NCBI GenBank assembly: GCA_947588965.1
Contig: CANQAN010000005.1
Location: 48,756 to 112,755, forward strand
Source of the DNA: an uncultured Helicobacteraceae bacterium
Lineage (GTDB): Bacteria; Campylobacterota; Campylobacteria; Campylobacterales; Helicobacteraceae
Length of the DNA stretch: 64,000 nt
Direction of reading: 5' to 3'
The notes beneath the pieces were generated by a model. That model saw only the letters and a program-made list of their open reading frames with translations, was not told where the DNA came from and made no database searches. Shown here in pieces: positions 20,110 through 28,753 of this stretch (position 1 is its first letter; each line of letters starts with the position of its first letter). The position numbers and the translations under genes are program-made.

Positions 20110-21028
20110 ACGAGCTATCAGATACAATCAATTCAAAACAAATTGTGTCATTGCAATTTATATTCTCATATTTATATCCATTGGGTTGCCTATGGATGCT
20201 TTGTATGTGAGGACAGGAACCCTTAGTGAGAGATTCCACTCATTGCTTACTTTTAATCATTTCCCCTTTATGACATTAACACTTTTGGGAACTTCTGTGT
20301 TGATTATTGTGATCACCATCTATCAGTTCAAGCGCATCGTACTGAGCGGTAATGAATACAAAGAAATCATAGAGGGAGCAGAGGATAATGCGCAAGAAAA
20401 AGAACTCAACAAGATTCTAGGAGAATTGGTAGAAACGGCCAAGCTCTCTTTTTGCCCAAAGCTCTATTTAATGGAGGCTCCCTTTATGAATGCCTTTGCA
20501 AGTGGTTGGAAGAAGAATAATTCCCTCATAGCAGTCACGACGACTTTGGTAGAGAATCTTTCGTGCGAGGAATTAAAAGCAGTCATTGCTCATGAATTGA
20601 GCCATATTCGGCATGGAGATATTCGTTTGACTCTCATGGCTGCTGTTTTGAGCAATGTTGTGCTTTTTGGCGTTAAAAGGGCTATCACTAGGATCCATCG
20701 GCGCAATTCTAATGCAGAGAATGCCGATAAAGCAATGATGATTCTTATGCTTTTGCGATTCACATTGCCCGTATTTACGCTGATTTTGCAAATGTTTTTG
20801 AGCCGCTCTAGGGAGTATATGGCGGATTCTGGCGCAGCACTTTTAATGGGAGATAGCGCACCAATGATTGGTGCTTTAGAGAAAATCAGCGCACATTTTG
20901 CGCAAACTGACTTTTCAAAAAGCGACAACAATCCTACGCGCTCTGCGCTTTATATTTTTAGCTTCAATGAGTTGTTAAGTACGCATCCGCGCATAGAAGA
21001 TCGCATTGAAGCCTTATTGAGACAATAG
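20102..21028 (+). CDS. htpX: Membrane zinc metalloprotease HtpX
   Basis: 308 residues from the ATG at 20102 (upstream sequence belongs to truD). Two N-terminal membrane helices (about residues 16-37 and 56-78), then the zinc motif HELSHIRHGD (about residue 163) with the third ligand in SREYMADSGA, and two more hydrophobic segments between them. HtpX is an M48-family protease of the inner membrane that degrades damaged membrane proteins. It overlaps truD by 8 bases and is followed by folE after 8. Confidence 0.92.
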   Translation: MFERAIRYNQFKTNCVIAIYILIFISIGLPMDALYVRTGTLSERFHSLLTFNHFPFMTLTLLGTSVLIIVITIYQFKRIVLSGNEYKEIIEGAEDNAQEKELNKILGELVETAKLSFCPKLYLMEAPFMNAFASGWKKNNSLIAVTTTLVENLSCEELKAVIAHELSHIRHGDIRLTLMAAVLSNVVLFGVKRAITRIHRRNSNAENADKAMMILMLLRFTLPVFTLILQMFLSRSREYMADSGAALLMGDSAPMIGALEKISAHFAQTDFSKSDNNPTRSALYIFSFNELLSTHPRIEDRIEALLRQ

Positions 21029-21036
21029 GAATCTTT

Positions 21037-21606
21037 ATGGATAGAGAAAGACAAACAAACAAAACAGAAGAGCTTGTGCGCAAAATCTTTGATTATATTG
21101 GAGAGGATCGCGATCGCGAGGGGCTTTTGGAGACACCAAAGCGCGTGTTAAAGAGCTGGGAATATCTCTATAGTGGTTATAAGAGCGATCCAAAGGAAAT
21201 TTTAGGGAGAGTCTTCACGGAGGGGGCATGTGATGAGATGGTTGTGCTTAAGAATATAGAGTTTTATTCTGTTTGCGAACATCACATGTTGCCCTTTTTT
21301 GGTAAAATCTCCATTGGCTATATCCCCGATTCTAAAGTGGTTGGAATCTCAAAATTAGCGCGACTTGTGGAAGTTTATTCCCGCAGATTGCAAATTCAAG
21401 AAAAGATGACTTCACAGATTGCAGATACTTTAATGGAAGTCTTGCAACCTAAAGGCGTGATGGTTGTCGCAGAGGCTAAGCATATGTGCATGGTCATGCG
21501 TGGCGTGGAAAAGCAAGAGAGTCTTATGCTAACAAGTGCGATTCGTGGTTTGTTTAAAAGCGATCACAGGACACGTGAGGAATTTATGGGGCATATACGA
21601 TCTTAA
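21037..21606 (+). CDS. folE: GTP cyclohydrolase I FolE
   Basis: 189 residues. Zinc and catalytic motifs CEHHMLPFFGKISIGYIP and EAKHMCMVMRGVEKQ are intact. It converts GTP to dihydroneopterin triphosphate at the entry to folate, and possibly queuosine, synthesis. It is the last gene of the truD-htpX-folE group; beyond it lies a gene remnant. Confidence 0.96.
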   Translation: MDRERQTNKTEELVRKIFDYIGEDRDREGLLETPKRVLKSWEYLYSGYKSDPKEILGRVFTEGACDEMVVLKNIEFYSVCEHHMLPFFGKISIGYIPDSKVVGISKLARLVEVYSRRLQIQEKMTSQIADTLMEVLQPKGVMVVAEAKHMCMVMRGVEKQESLMLTSAIRGLFKSDHRTREEFMGHIRS

Positions 21607-21709
21607 GGGATTCCTTGAATTTTAAGGTTGTTTGATTTGTATCAATGATCAGTGAATTTGGACTCTCCGATAGAGAGGAGGTTATGCATTTTAAAGAGAG
21701 ATTCCATAA

Positions 21710-21912
21710 AACTATGGGCAATGTCTCTTGTCTCTGGTGAGTCTTCCGTGTGCGCGGGCAATTATTTGCAAACCTCTTGACAACCTTAAAATTAAGAAAA
21801 AAGTGAGCGCCATTAAAGTTTATGAGGGAATGGAATCGCGTGTCTTAAGAGGGGCGCGAAAACTCATTGCAAAGAATCGCCCCTAATCTATGCGGAGGCA
21901 AATAAGGGGTGA
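21710..21912 (+). pseudogene. Remnant of an FkbM-family methyltransferase (C-terminal fragment)
   Basis: No intact gene lies between folE and nth, but reading this strand gives a recognisable FkbM C-terminus. The piece ends KPLDNLKIKKKVSAIKVYEG and continues MESRVLRGARKLIAKNRP, matching the family pattern IKIDVEGxExxVLxGA...P. It then meets a stop at a CCCC run; one extra C would continue it as LIYAEANKG before a stop at 21912. The upstream part is missing. It is a decayed gene; such methyltransferases usually act in surface-glycan loci. The 100 bases before it (21607-21709) hold nothing I recognise. Confidence 0.55.
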
Positions 21913-21959
21913 TTTGTATTGAAAGATTCAAGATGAGTAATCTTAGAATCCGTGTTTCA

Positions 21960-22604
21960 TTAATAGCGGTAAGTTGTTTTACTCTTGCAGAGATGTTGCA
22001 AGAAGCATTCTGTGCATTTTGGATTGATAGACTTGCAGGTGTAGCGCCCAAAGAGTACCATAGCTTGATGCAGTGTTGCAAGATGGTCTTTAAAGATTCG
22101 TGTCAAGTCCTCTTCTGTCGCTAGTGGAGTGGTTGCAAAGCTCAATCCTAAGCGGTGAGAGACACGGAATACGTGAGTATCCACAGCAATGAAATTTGCA
22201 TTTTGTGATTCGATCAAAACGACATTTGCGCTCTTTTGTCCAACGCCCGGGAGGGTCTTTAAAATCTCTCTGTCAAGTGGAATCTTCCCCTTGTGTTTTT
22301 GACAAATCTCTTGTGCCATCGCCTTGAGATTCTGCGCTTTGTTGTTAAAAAAACTACAAGTTTTAATGTAGTCCTTAATGTCCTCTAAGGGCGCGTTTTG
22401 CAAATCTTGCGGAGTGGGGTATGCGCTAAAGAGTGCGGGGGTTATGAGATTGACACGCTTGTCTGTGCATTGCGCTGAAAGCATGACTGCAATGAGGAGT
22501 TGGAAGTCATTTTTGTAGTTTAATTCTGTTTTAGCGTCCTTGAAATGTTCTAAAAACAGCCTCTTAATCTCTTCCGTCTGCTTTTTTGTTGCCTTTTTTG
22601 TCAT
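21960..22604 (-). CDS. nth: Endonuclease III (Nth) DNA glycosylase/AP lyase
   Basis: 214 residues. Helix-hairpin-helix LPGVGQKSANVVL with the catalytic Lys, the catalytic Asp in AVDTHVFRVSHRLG, and a C-terminal [4Fe-4S] cluster with Cys spacing CKSINPKCTECFLQHLC. It removes oxidised pyrimidines from DNA. Its start lies 8 bases after the stop of the AsmA-like gene on the same strand, so they form an operon, as HP0585-HP0586 in H. pylori. Confidence 0.95.
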   Translation of the reverse strand: MTKKATKKQTEEIKRLFLEHFKDAKTELNYKNDFQLLIAVMLSAQCTDKRVNLITPALFSAYPTPQDLQNAPLEDIKDYIKTCSFFNNKAQNLKAMAQEICQKHKGKIPLDREILKTLPGVGQKSANVVLIESQNANFIAVDTHVFRVSHRLGLSFATTPLATEEDLTRIFKDHLATLHQAMVLFGRYTCKSINPKCTECFLQHLCKSKTTYRY

Positions 22605-22612
22605 AGGATTCC

Positions 22613-25207
22613 TTAGTTAAAGATTTCAAAGGGTGATTTGAATGCGCGCTTGAGGATATTGAAGGGAGAGAGCAGTAAGTCTTGTGCCGTTTGCGTCTGA
22701 ATCTGTGGTTTATCAAGTGTGCCATTGATTTTGAAATTTGTTGCAATTTGCCCATTTTCGCCAAGCAAAATATAATTGACAACAGGAATCTTATTGATAA
22801 GTCCCGACAGAGACTTCACAGTAATGAGTTCTGCGTTAAAATCAATCGCCTTAGAATCAATTTGCACAACACCTTGTCCCTTAATGTCTATGCTGGAGCC
22901 ATTAAACTCTAATTTGTCAATAGCCAAGAAATCATCGCGCAATCCAAAATGCACAATCCCGTCCTTAACATAATATCCATCTTGATTAAAACCCGGAATC
23001 TTAAAGCTCAAAAGCGATGGAATCGTGTCTATAAAAGCAAGGAGATTTTGCAGAATATTGAGCTGATTGATAGAAGTATTAAGCAATGAGGCTTGACCGA
23101 TGAGAATCCCCTTTTCGTTCGTGTTGAGACTGACAGCAAAGCGACCCTTGTTGAATATATTTTTTTCTGCAAGTGTGTTGAGGAAGTCATCGCCAAACTC
23201 CTTTGCCTCTAGAGAGATAGAATCTCCGCGCTTATGAAAGTTAGCGATTCCATTTTTGTGCTTGAGTGTGCCTTGAATCTCATGTTCTGCAATCTTAAAG
23301 GCAAAAGAATCGCTCAAAATTGTCCGTTCTTTAAAAATTAAATTTGTATTAATTCCATCTGCAAGTAGGGGGGGAGTGGAGTCTTTTTTGTCGGAATCTT
23401 GTGAATTTTCTTTATCCAAACTGATATTGACATCTTTAAAGGTAATTTTGCGACTTTGGGGTGTTTTTTGATATTTGAAAGTGGAATCTACGGATTCTAA
23501 AATAAACTTTTCTGGAGAATAATACAGGGTCGCATTTAATGTAGGAATAGGCTGATTTTGCCGATCAAGCAGAATCTTTTGCGTCGTCGTTGCAGAGATT
23601 TTGGCGGAATATTCTTTAAAGTCTTGTGTCGTGAGCTGGAAGCGCCCATCGGTTATATTGTAGTCCTGCAGAATCTTAGAAAAGGGAACGAAATCTTTAA
23701 GTTCATTAAAGGCAAAAGAATAGGGAGTGGATAAGTTTGCTTCAACATTAAAGGTTGGCAGAGAAATGAGAGGTGCCTTGCTTTCTTTAAAATCCACATA
23801 AAAGGGCAGGGCATGATCGGTGATTTTAAGAATCTCTGGCTCAATGAGAACAAGATCTTTGACAAACATATCCCCGCTTATGCTTTTGTCTTGTACATTG
23901 ATTGTAAAATGTGTATCGGCATTTAGAAAATTTTGATATTGGAGATTCGTAGAATCCACATTAACAAGATGATCGTTGAGCTCTACATTGAGTGTGGCAA
24001 ATTTCAAGGGGAGTTGGCTAAGGAAAAATGTGGAATCTTGCGACTTAAAGAATCCCTTTGTGTGAATCGTGTGCGTGGAAAAATGAAAATTAATAAACAA
24101 ATTGGCCGCAATGTTCGCAGAGGGTGCTTCAATGGGGAGTGAAATATTATAAGATTTTAAAACTTGTAGAATATCGGAATCTAAGGGAGAATTCGTATCT
24201 AAATGCAACTCTAAACTCGTATTATTGCCAATGAGATTTTTAATCACCACTTTTGCATTGGCATGATGATTGAGGTAGGTTGCTGATTTGGGGTAAAATT
24301 CCAAAGAATTGTTTTGAAAAACGATTTGGACAGAATCTGCATGTGCAGGTTGCAGTTGCGGATTAAAAATCACCTCTCCATTTTTGGCACTTACAATCAC
24401 TGTGAGGGATTTGAGCGCGTCTTTGAGCAGATGATTGCTCTTAAATGGAATCTCTACGGAAAAGTCGTTGATTTGGGCAGATTCTATGGTGTAATTGTCA
24501 AAAATCCACGCCTCTGTATTTTTCTTTTTAAAAGGTGGGAGCAGGGGTCGCAAAAACTCAATTCCATAAAAAACATCACTAGAGCCTTTGAGCTTTAATG
24601 TTTTTAAATCGCTTTGCATGTTAAGATTACAACGAATGTAAGGTTGATAGGAATCACGATCAATAACGCTTAAGATTCCATCAAGCTGAATGTCGCGTCG
24701 CCTTAAATCATACTTTCCCTCGCCTTGATAATAGACACCATAACGTTTGAGATAGAGATCATGAATGCGTATGAGGACATTAGAGGATTGTTCTGCAAGA
24801 TTGAGTCTGACATAGAATTCTGGGAGATTAAAGATAAAATCATCTCCGTCATAAAAGAGATGTGCTTGAAAATCGTTCAAATACAGTTTCTTAATCTTGA
24901 TTTTTTGGAAGTATTGTAAGATGAAATGAATATTTTTGGCAGCCTGAACTTGTGTAGAGATGCTAAAATCTTCTATATTTTTGCTTTCTTTAGATGTTTT
25001 AAGATATAAAGATTCAACTTCTAAAATGAGTTTTTTATCTAATCTTAGGTAAAATCCCTCAATTTTAGAACCCGCTAATGCGAATTGTTCAATTTTAATT
25101 CCACGAGATAAAAAGGTATAAGTTGCAATGAATATCCCAGCAAAAAATACAAAAACAAGAGCGATTTTAAACGCTCTTTTGGAGGGAATCTTTATTCTAC
25201 TCATCAT
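22613..25207 (-). CDS. AsmA/YhdP-like large envelope protein (HP0586 family)
   Basis: 864 residues. One N-terminal membrane helix (about residues 13-33) precedes a very long beta-rich region with repeated hydrophobic/polar alternation. The C-terminal segment (about 690-850) is of the DUF3971/AsmA type, with GQGVVQIDSKAIDFNAELIT. AsmA-like proteins of this size are thought to form grooves that carry phospholipids between membranes; that role is inferred from the family. Either of two adjacent ATGs may start it. Its first 80 bases overlap the 5' end of mltG on the other strand. Confidence 0.78.
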   Translation of the reverse strand: MMSRIKIPSKRAFKIALVFVFFAGIFIATYTFLSRGIKIEQFALAGSKIEGFYLRLDKKLILEVESLYLKTSKESKNIEDFSISTQVQAAKNIHFILQYFQKIKIKKLYLNDFQAHLFYDGDDFIFNLPEFYVRLNLAEQSSNVLIRIHDLYLKRYGVYYQGEGKYDLRRRDIQLDGILSVIDRDSYQPYIRCNLNMQSDLKTLKLKGSSDVFYGIEFLRPLLPPFKKKNTEAWIFDNYTIESAQINDFSVEIPFKSNHLLKDALKSLTVIVSAKNGEVIFNPQLQPAHADSVQIVFQNNSLEFYPKSATYLNHHANAKVVIKNLIGNNTSLELHLDTNSPLDSDILQVLKSYNISLPIEAPSANIAANLFINFHFSTHTIHTKGFFKSQDSTFFLSQLPLKFATLNVELNDHLVNVDSTNLQYQNFLNADTHFTINVQDKSISGDMFVKDLVLIEPEILKITDHALPFYVDFKESKAPLISLPTFNVEANLSTPYSFAFNELKDFVPFSKILQDYNITDGRFQLTTQDFKEYSAKISATTTQKILLDRQNQPIPTLNATLYYSPEKFILESVDSTFKYQKTPQSRKITFKDVNISLDKENSQDSDKKDSTPPLLADGINTNLIFKERTILSDSFAFKIAEHEIQGTLKHKNGIANFHKRGDSISLEAKEFGDDFLNTLAEKNIFNKGRFAVSLNTNEKGILIGQASLLNTSINQLNILQNLLAFIDTIPSLLSFKIPGFNQDGYYVKDGIVHFGLRDDFLAIDKLEFNGSSIDIKGQGVVQIDSKAIDFNAELITVKSLSGLINKIPVVNYILLGENGQIATNFKINGTLDKPQIQTQTAQDLLLSPFNILKRAFKSPFEIFN

Positions 25208-26078
25208 TTTATGCTTCTATTTGCAAATTTCAATTTCTTCAAGTCGTGTCGTCTATGTCCCGCAAGGTGGAACAAATAAGATTATAGCATATTTAGAGGC
25301 AAATAACTTTGACTTAACGAGTCTTGATAAATATTTGATACGATTTTTTGGCTCACCACAGAGTGGTTGGTTGGAAGTGGGGCAGACGCATTTAAGCAAG
25401 GGCGATTTTCTCTATAAACTCACAACAGCAAAGGCGGTGTTAGAGGAAATCACATTAATACCGGGTGAGACGCTCTATTTTTTCATTAAAAACATCAGCA
25501 CACAATTAAATTTAGACGAAAATGTTCTACATTTAGCCTATGCAAAATACGCACCAATGGCTGATGGTGTGATTTTAGCAAACACTTACAAAGTCCCTAA
25601 AGGAATCAGTGCTTCTCATTTAATGTATTATCTTGTCAATACTTCTCTCAAAGAACATGAAAGATTGGCTGTTAAATTTTTAGGAGAGTATGACAAACAG
25701 CAGTGGTTTAGATATATCATCATTGCTTCTATCATTCAAAAAGAATCCGCAAGCGAAGAGGAAATGCCTCTTGTCTCTGCTGTCATTCGGAATCGCTTGG
25801 AAAAAAAAATGCGCTTACAAATGGATGGAGCATTAAACTATGGAGCCTACTCTCATACAAAAATAACACCGCAAATGATACAAAATGACACAACAAGCTA
25901 TAACACTTACCGCCATGACGGAATTCCAGAAGCACCCGTTGGAAGTGTCAGTTTTAAAGCGATTCAATCTGCGCTGTTTCCTGCAAATGTAGATTATCTC
26001 TACTTTGTCAGAAACAAAAAGGGAGTGCATTCTTTCAGCAAAACTTATGGGGAGCATCTTGAAAACTTCTCAAAATGA
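25128..26078 (+). CDS. mltG: Endolytic murein transglycosylase MltG (YceG)
   Basis: 316 residues. One N-terminal membrane helix (about 17-35) and the YceG domain with the catalytic Glu in IIASIIQKESASEEEMPLVS, then RNRLEKKMRLQMDGALNYG and a C-terminal DYLYFVRNKKGVHSFSKT. It cleaves nascent glycan strands next to the inner membrane. The ATG start at 25128 lies inside the 5' end of the divergent AsmA-like gene and has only a weak AAAGG signal; a TTG at 25179 would shorten the overlap but trims residues just before the membrane helix. H. pylori HP0587 is the counterpart. Confidence 0.9.
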   Translation: MNIPAKNTKTRAILNALLEGIFILLIILCFYLQISISSSRVVYVPQGGTNKIIAYLEANNFDLTSLDKYLIRFFGSPQSGWLEVGQTHLSKGDFLYKLTTAKAVLEEITLIPGETLYFFIKNISTQLNLDENVLHLAYAKYAPMADGVILANTYKVPKGISASHLMYYLVNTSLKEHERLAVKFLGEYDKQQWFRYIIIASIIQKESASEEEMPLVSAVIRNRLEKKMRLQMDGALNYGAYSHTKITPQMIQNDTTSYNTYRHDGIPEAPVGSVSFKAIQSALFPANVDYLYFVRNKKGVHSFSKTYGEHLENFSK

Positions 26079-26169
26079 CAAAAAAATAACAAAAAGTCAA
26101 AAAATAAGATTAATTTAAGACAAAATACTTGAAAATAACCACTAGTAAGTTGGCTTTTAGAGATTAACT

Positions 26170-26195
26170 TTGATTTTTAATCAATCAAGTTGATT
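26170..26195. promoter_or_regulatory. Overlapping dyads upstream of mdh
   Basis: TTGATT-TTT-AATCAA (26170-26184) overlaps AATCAA-G-TTGATT (26183-26195), giving four alternating half-sites 65 bases before the mdh start. This is the shape of an operator for a dimeric repressor or activator in the 181-base gap before mdh. The regulator is unknown to me. The remainder of the gap (26079-26259) is AT-rich with no other gene. Confidence 0.4.
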
Positions 26196-26259
26196 CTTAG
26201 GATCTTGCGGTGTTGTGGTTGCGTAGAGTATTTTTTAGAGTGTTTTTCAAGGATAATCT

Positions 26260-27201
26260 ATGGAAAGAGTCAAGAAAGTCGGTATCATTGGGGCTGGAAA
26301 TGTAGGTTCTACTCTTGCCTATATTCTCTCTGCAACGACTCCCTATGAGATCGTTTTACAAGATAAAGACAAAGATCGTGCGCGGGGAATGTTGCTTGAT
26401 ATGTTTCAGGCTTCTTGTGTGGGTCCGAAATTTACAAAGCTTGGCGTGATTGCTTCACCGAAAGATTTGAGAGGCTGTGATGTGATTGTGGTTGCCGCTG
26501 GTTCTCCCCGTTTGCCCGGAATGAGTCGGAACGATCTGCTCTTTGCCAATGCGAAAGTCGTAAGTGAAATCTCCAAAAATATCAAAGAAAACTCCCCCGA
26601 TGCGATTGTTGTTCTTGTTACAAATCCGCTTGATGCGATGGTCTATACGGCATTGCGTGAGACAAATTTCAATCCAAAGCAGGTTTTGGGAATGGCTGGG
26701 ATTTTGGATAGCGCGAGAATGGCGAGCTTCATTTATGAGAAATTGCAATGTGCGCCTGGACAGATTATGTCGCCCGTTATGGGTGGGCATGGTGATGATA
26801 TGGTTCCCTTAGCGCGTTTTTGTATGGTTAATGGAGTTCCTCTCTCCGAGTTGCTTCCTAAAGAAGAAATTCAAGAAGTCATTGAGCGGACAAGAAACGC
26901 GGGAGCCGAGATTGTCAGTTGTCTTAAGAAAGGTTCTGCGTATTTTGCACCAGCAAGAGCGACTGCTGAAATGGTAAGAGCGATTATGAGTGATAGCCAT
27001 AAGATACTTCCTTGTTCTGTCTTGTTGCAAGGTGAATATGGCTACAATGATGTTGTAGGCGGTGTTCCTGTAGAGCTTGGTATCAATGGCGTGGAGAGAG
27101 TTGTGGAATTGAAACTCAATGCTGAGGAAAAAGAGCAGTTCCATAAGTCCATAGAATCAGTTAAGAGTCTGATTGATTTATTGAAAAAAGACTATTTTTA
27201 A
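26260..27201 (+). CDS. mdh: Malate dehydrogenase (LDH/MDH family)
   Basis: 313 residues. NAD-binding [10 protein letters not shown] at the N-terminus, [13 protein letters not shown], substrate Arg region, and catalytic His in [16 protein letters not shown], with Arg in the NDLL segment that follows the mobile loop. The MDH-type loop Arg pattern (PRLPGMSR) favours malate over lactate. It interconverts malate and oxaloacetate. It precedes oorDABC, as in Campylobacter, where sucCD lie in between; H. pylori lacks this gene. The context supports a role in the TCA cycle. Confidence 0.88.
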   Translation: MERVKKVGIIGAGNVGSTLAYILSATTPYEIVLQDKDKDRARGMLLDMFQASCVGPKFTKLGVIASPKDLRGCDVIVVAAGSPRLPGMSRNDLLFANAKVVSEISKNIKENSPDAIVVLVTNPLDAMVYTALRETNFNPKQVLGMAGILDSARMASFIYEKLQCAPGQIMSPVMGGHGDDMVPLARFCMVNGVPLSELLPKEEIQEVIERTRNAGAEIVSCLKKGSAYFAPARATAEMVRAIMSDSHKILPCSVLLQGEYGYNDVVGGVPVELGINGVERVVELKLNAEEKEQFHKSIESVKSLIDLLKKDYF

Positions 27202-27270
27202 AATCTATTTCAAGGAGGTTCATTACAGAAACATTAAGACTTGCGGGATACAAAGAGTTGAAATAGATTT
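27201..27270. promoter_or_regulatory. 13-bp inverted repeat and orphan Shine-Dalgarno between mdh and oorD
   Basis: AAATCTATTTCAA (27201-27213) is exactly complementary to TTGAAATAGATTT (27258-27270), with a 44-base loop. The loop opens with a strong AAGGAGG (27212-27218), but no ATG, GTG or TTG follows at proper distance. The reading after it (ITETLRLAGYKELK, then TAG) resembles the tail of a protein. It may be an mRNA-processing or attenuator hairpin, or the scar of a lost gene such as sucCD. Confidence 0.4.
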
Positions 27271-27297
27271 GAATCATTAACATTAAGGAGTTAGAAA

Positions 27298-27609
27298 ATG
27301 GGATTATTAAAAGCCCCCGATAATACGCCTGTTTGGGTCAATGAAGATCGTTGTAAAGCGTGTGATTTGTGTGTGTCTGTTTGTCCGACAGGGACGCTTG
27401 CTATGCGATTGGATGAGCATAGAGTTTTAGGAAAAATGGTTGAAGTCATTCATCCAGAGAGTTGCATTGGTTGCCAAGATTGCGAATTGCATTGTCCAGA
27501 TTTTGCGATTGCTGTTGCAGATAGAAAGGAATTTAAATTTGCAAAATTGACTGATGAGGCGAAGCAAAGAGCAGAGGCAATTAAAGCAAATGGTTATATG
27601 GCCGTATAA
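27298..27609 (+). CDS. oorD: 2-oxoglutarate:acceptor oxidoreductase, ferredoxin-like delta subunit
   Basis: 103 residues with two [4Fe-4S] motifs, CKACDLCVSVCP (about residues 22-33) and CIGCQDCELHCP (about 61-72). It passes electrons from the OorABC core to the external acceptor (flavodoxin or ferredoxin). First gene of the oorDABC operon; AAGGAG precedes the ATG. Confidence 0.94.
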   Translation: MGLLKAPDNTPVWVNEDRCKACDLCVSVCPTGTLAMRLDEHRVLGKMVEVIHPESCIGCQDCELHCPDFAIAVADRKEFKFAKLTDEAKQRAEAIKANGYMAV

Positions 27610-27624
27610 GTAAAGGAGTGAGAA

Positions 27625-28752
27625 GTGAGTAGAGAATTGATTTCAAGCGGAAATGAATTAGTAGCACATGCTGCAATTGACGCAGGCTGTAAGTTTTTTG
27701 GTGGGTATCCCATCACACCTTCTAGTGAGGTTGCACATGAAATGAGCGTGATGTTGCCTCGCGAAAATGGCTCTTTCATTCAGATGGAAGATGAGATTGG
27801 TGGAATCTCTGTTGCGCTTGGTGCTTCTATGAGTGGTGTCAAATCAATGACAGCGACTTCTGGCCCGGGAATCTCCCTTAAGGCAGAGCAAATTGGATTA
27901 AGCTTTATGGCAGAAGTTCCGTTAGTGATTGTCAATGTTATGCGTGGCGGACCTTCAACAGGGCTTCCTACGCGCGTTGCACAAGGCGATATTGCACAAG
28001 CTGCAAATCCAACGCATGGCGATTATCAATCCATTGCTTTGTGTCCGGGAAGCTTAGAAGAGGCCTACACAGAAACAGTGCGTGCCTTTAACCTCGCAGA
28101 GAAATTTATGACACCCGTCTTTTTACTTCTTGATGAGACATTGGGACACATGCACGGAAGAGCCATTGTTCCAGATCTCAATGAAATTGAAAAGACAATC
28201 ATTAAAAGACGTGAATTTACAGGGGATAAAAATTCCTACAAACCATATGATGTCGCAGATGATGAAGCGGCAATTTTGAATCCTTTCTTCAAAGGCTATC
28301 GTTACCATGTTACAGGATTGCATCATGGACCAACAGGATTCCCAACAGAAGATGCACTCTTGTCTCAAAAGCTCATTGACAGATTGTTTAATAAGATTCT
28401 AAGTAAGAAAAAAGAAATCGTCACTTATGAGGAATACAAACTAGATGATGCAGAGATTCTGCTTATCGCATATGGTTCAGCCTCAAGAAGTGCGAAAGAA
28501 GCGGTGGATAGACTTAGAAGTGAGGGGAAAAAGGTGGGACTGTTTAGACCGATTACGCTTTGGCCATCTCCAAGAGAACAATTAGCAGCACTTGGCAAAC
28601 GATTCAATAAGATTCTTGTTGCAGAGTTAAATAAGGGACAATATGTTAAAGAGGTGGAGCATAGTATGCAAAAGAGTGTCGATCTCTTAGCAAAAGCTAA
28701 TGGTCGCCCTCTATCTCCTACTGAAATCATAAACAAAATTAAGGAGTTGTAA
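27625..28752 (+). CDS. oorA: 2-oxoglutarate:acceptor oxidoreductase subunit alpha
   Basis: 375 residues from a GTG start with AAAGGAG nearby. N-terminal pyruvate-flavodoxin-oxidoreductase-like domain with GGYPITPSSEVAHEMS and TSGPGISLKAEQIGL, and a C-terminal transketolase-like domain with IAYGSASRSAKEAV. With OorB it oxidatively decarboxylates 2-oxoglutarate to succinyl-CoA, an essential reaction in microaerophilic Helicobacter and Campylobacter. One base separates it from oorB. Confidence 0.95.
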   Translation: MSRELISSGNELVAHAAIDAGCKFFGGYPITPSSEVAHEMSVMLPRENGSFIQMEDEIGGISVALGASMSGVKSMTATSGPGISLKAEQIGLSFMAEVPLVIVNVMRGGPSTGLPTRVAQGDIAQAANPTHGDYQSIALCPGSLEEAYTETVRAFNLAEKFMTPVFLLLDETLGHMHGRAIVPDLNEIEKTIIKRREFTGDKNSYKPYDVADDEAAILNPFFKGYRYHVTGLHHGPTGFPTEDALLSQKLIDRLFNKILSKKKEIVTYEEYKLDDAEILLIAYGSASRSAKEAVDRLRSEGKKVGLFRPITLWPSPREQLAALGKRFNKILVAELNKGQYVKEVEHSMQKSVDLLAKANGRPLSPTEIINKIKEL

Positions 28753-28753
28753 G

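Noticed and set aside
23369..23375. G7 tract inside the AsmA-like gene as a phase-variation site
   Set aside because: Seven bases is short for slippage in these bacteria and the 864-residue frame is intact across it.
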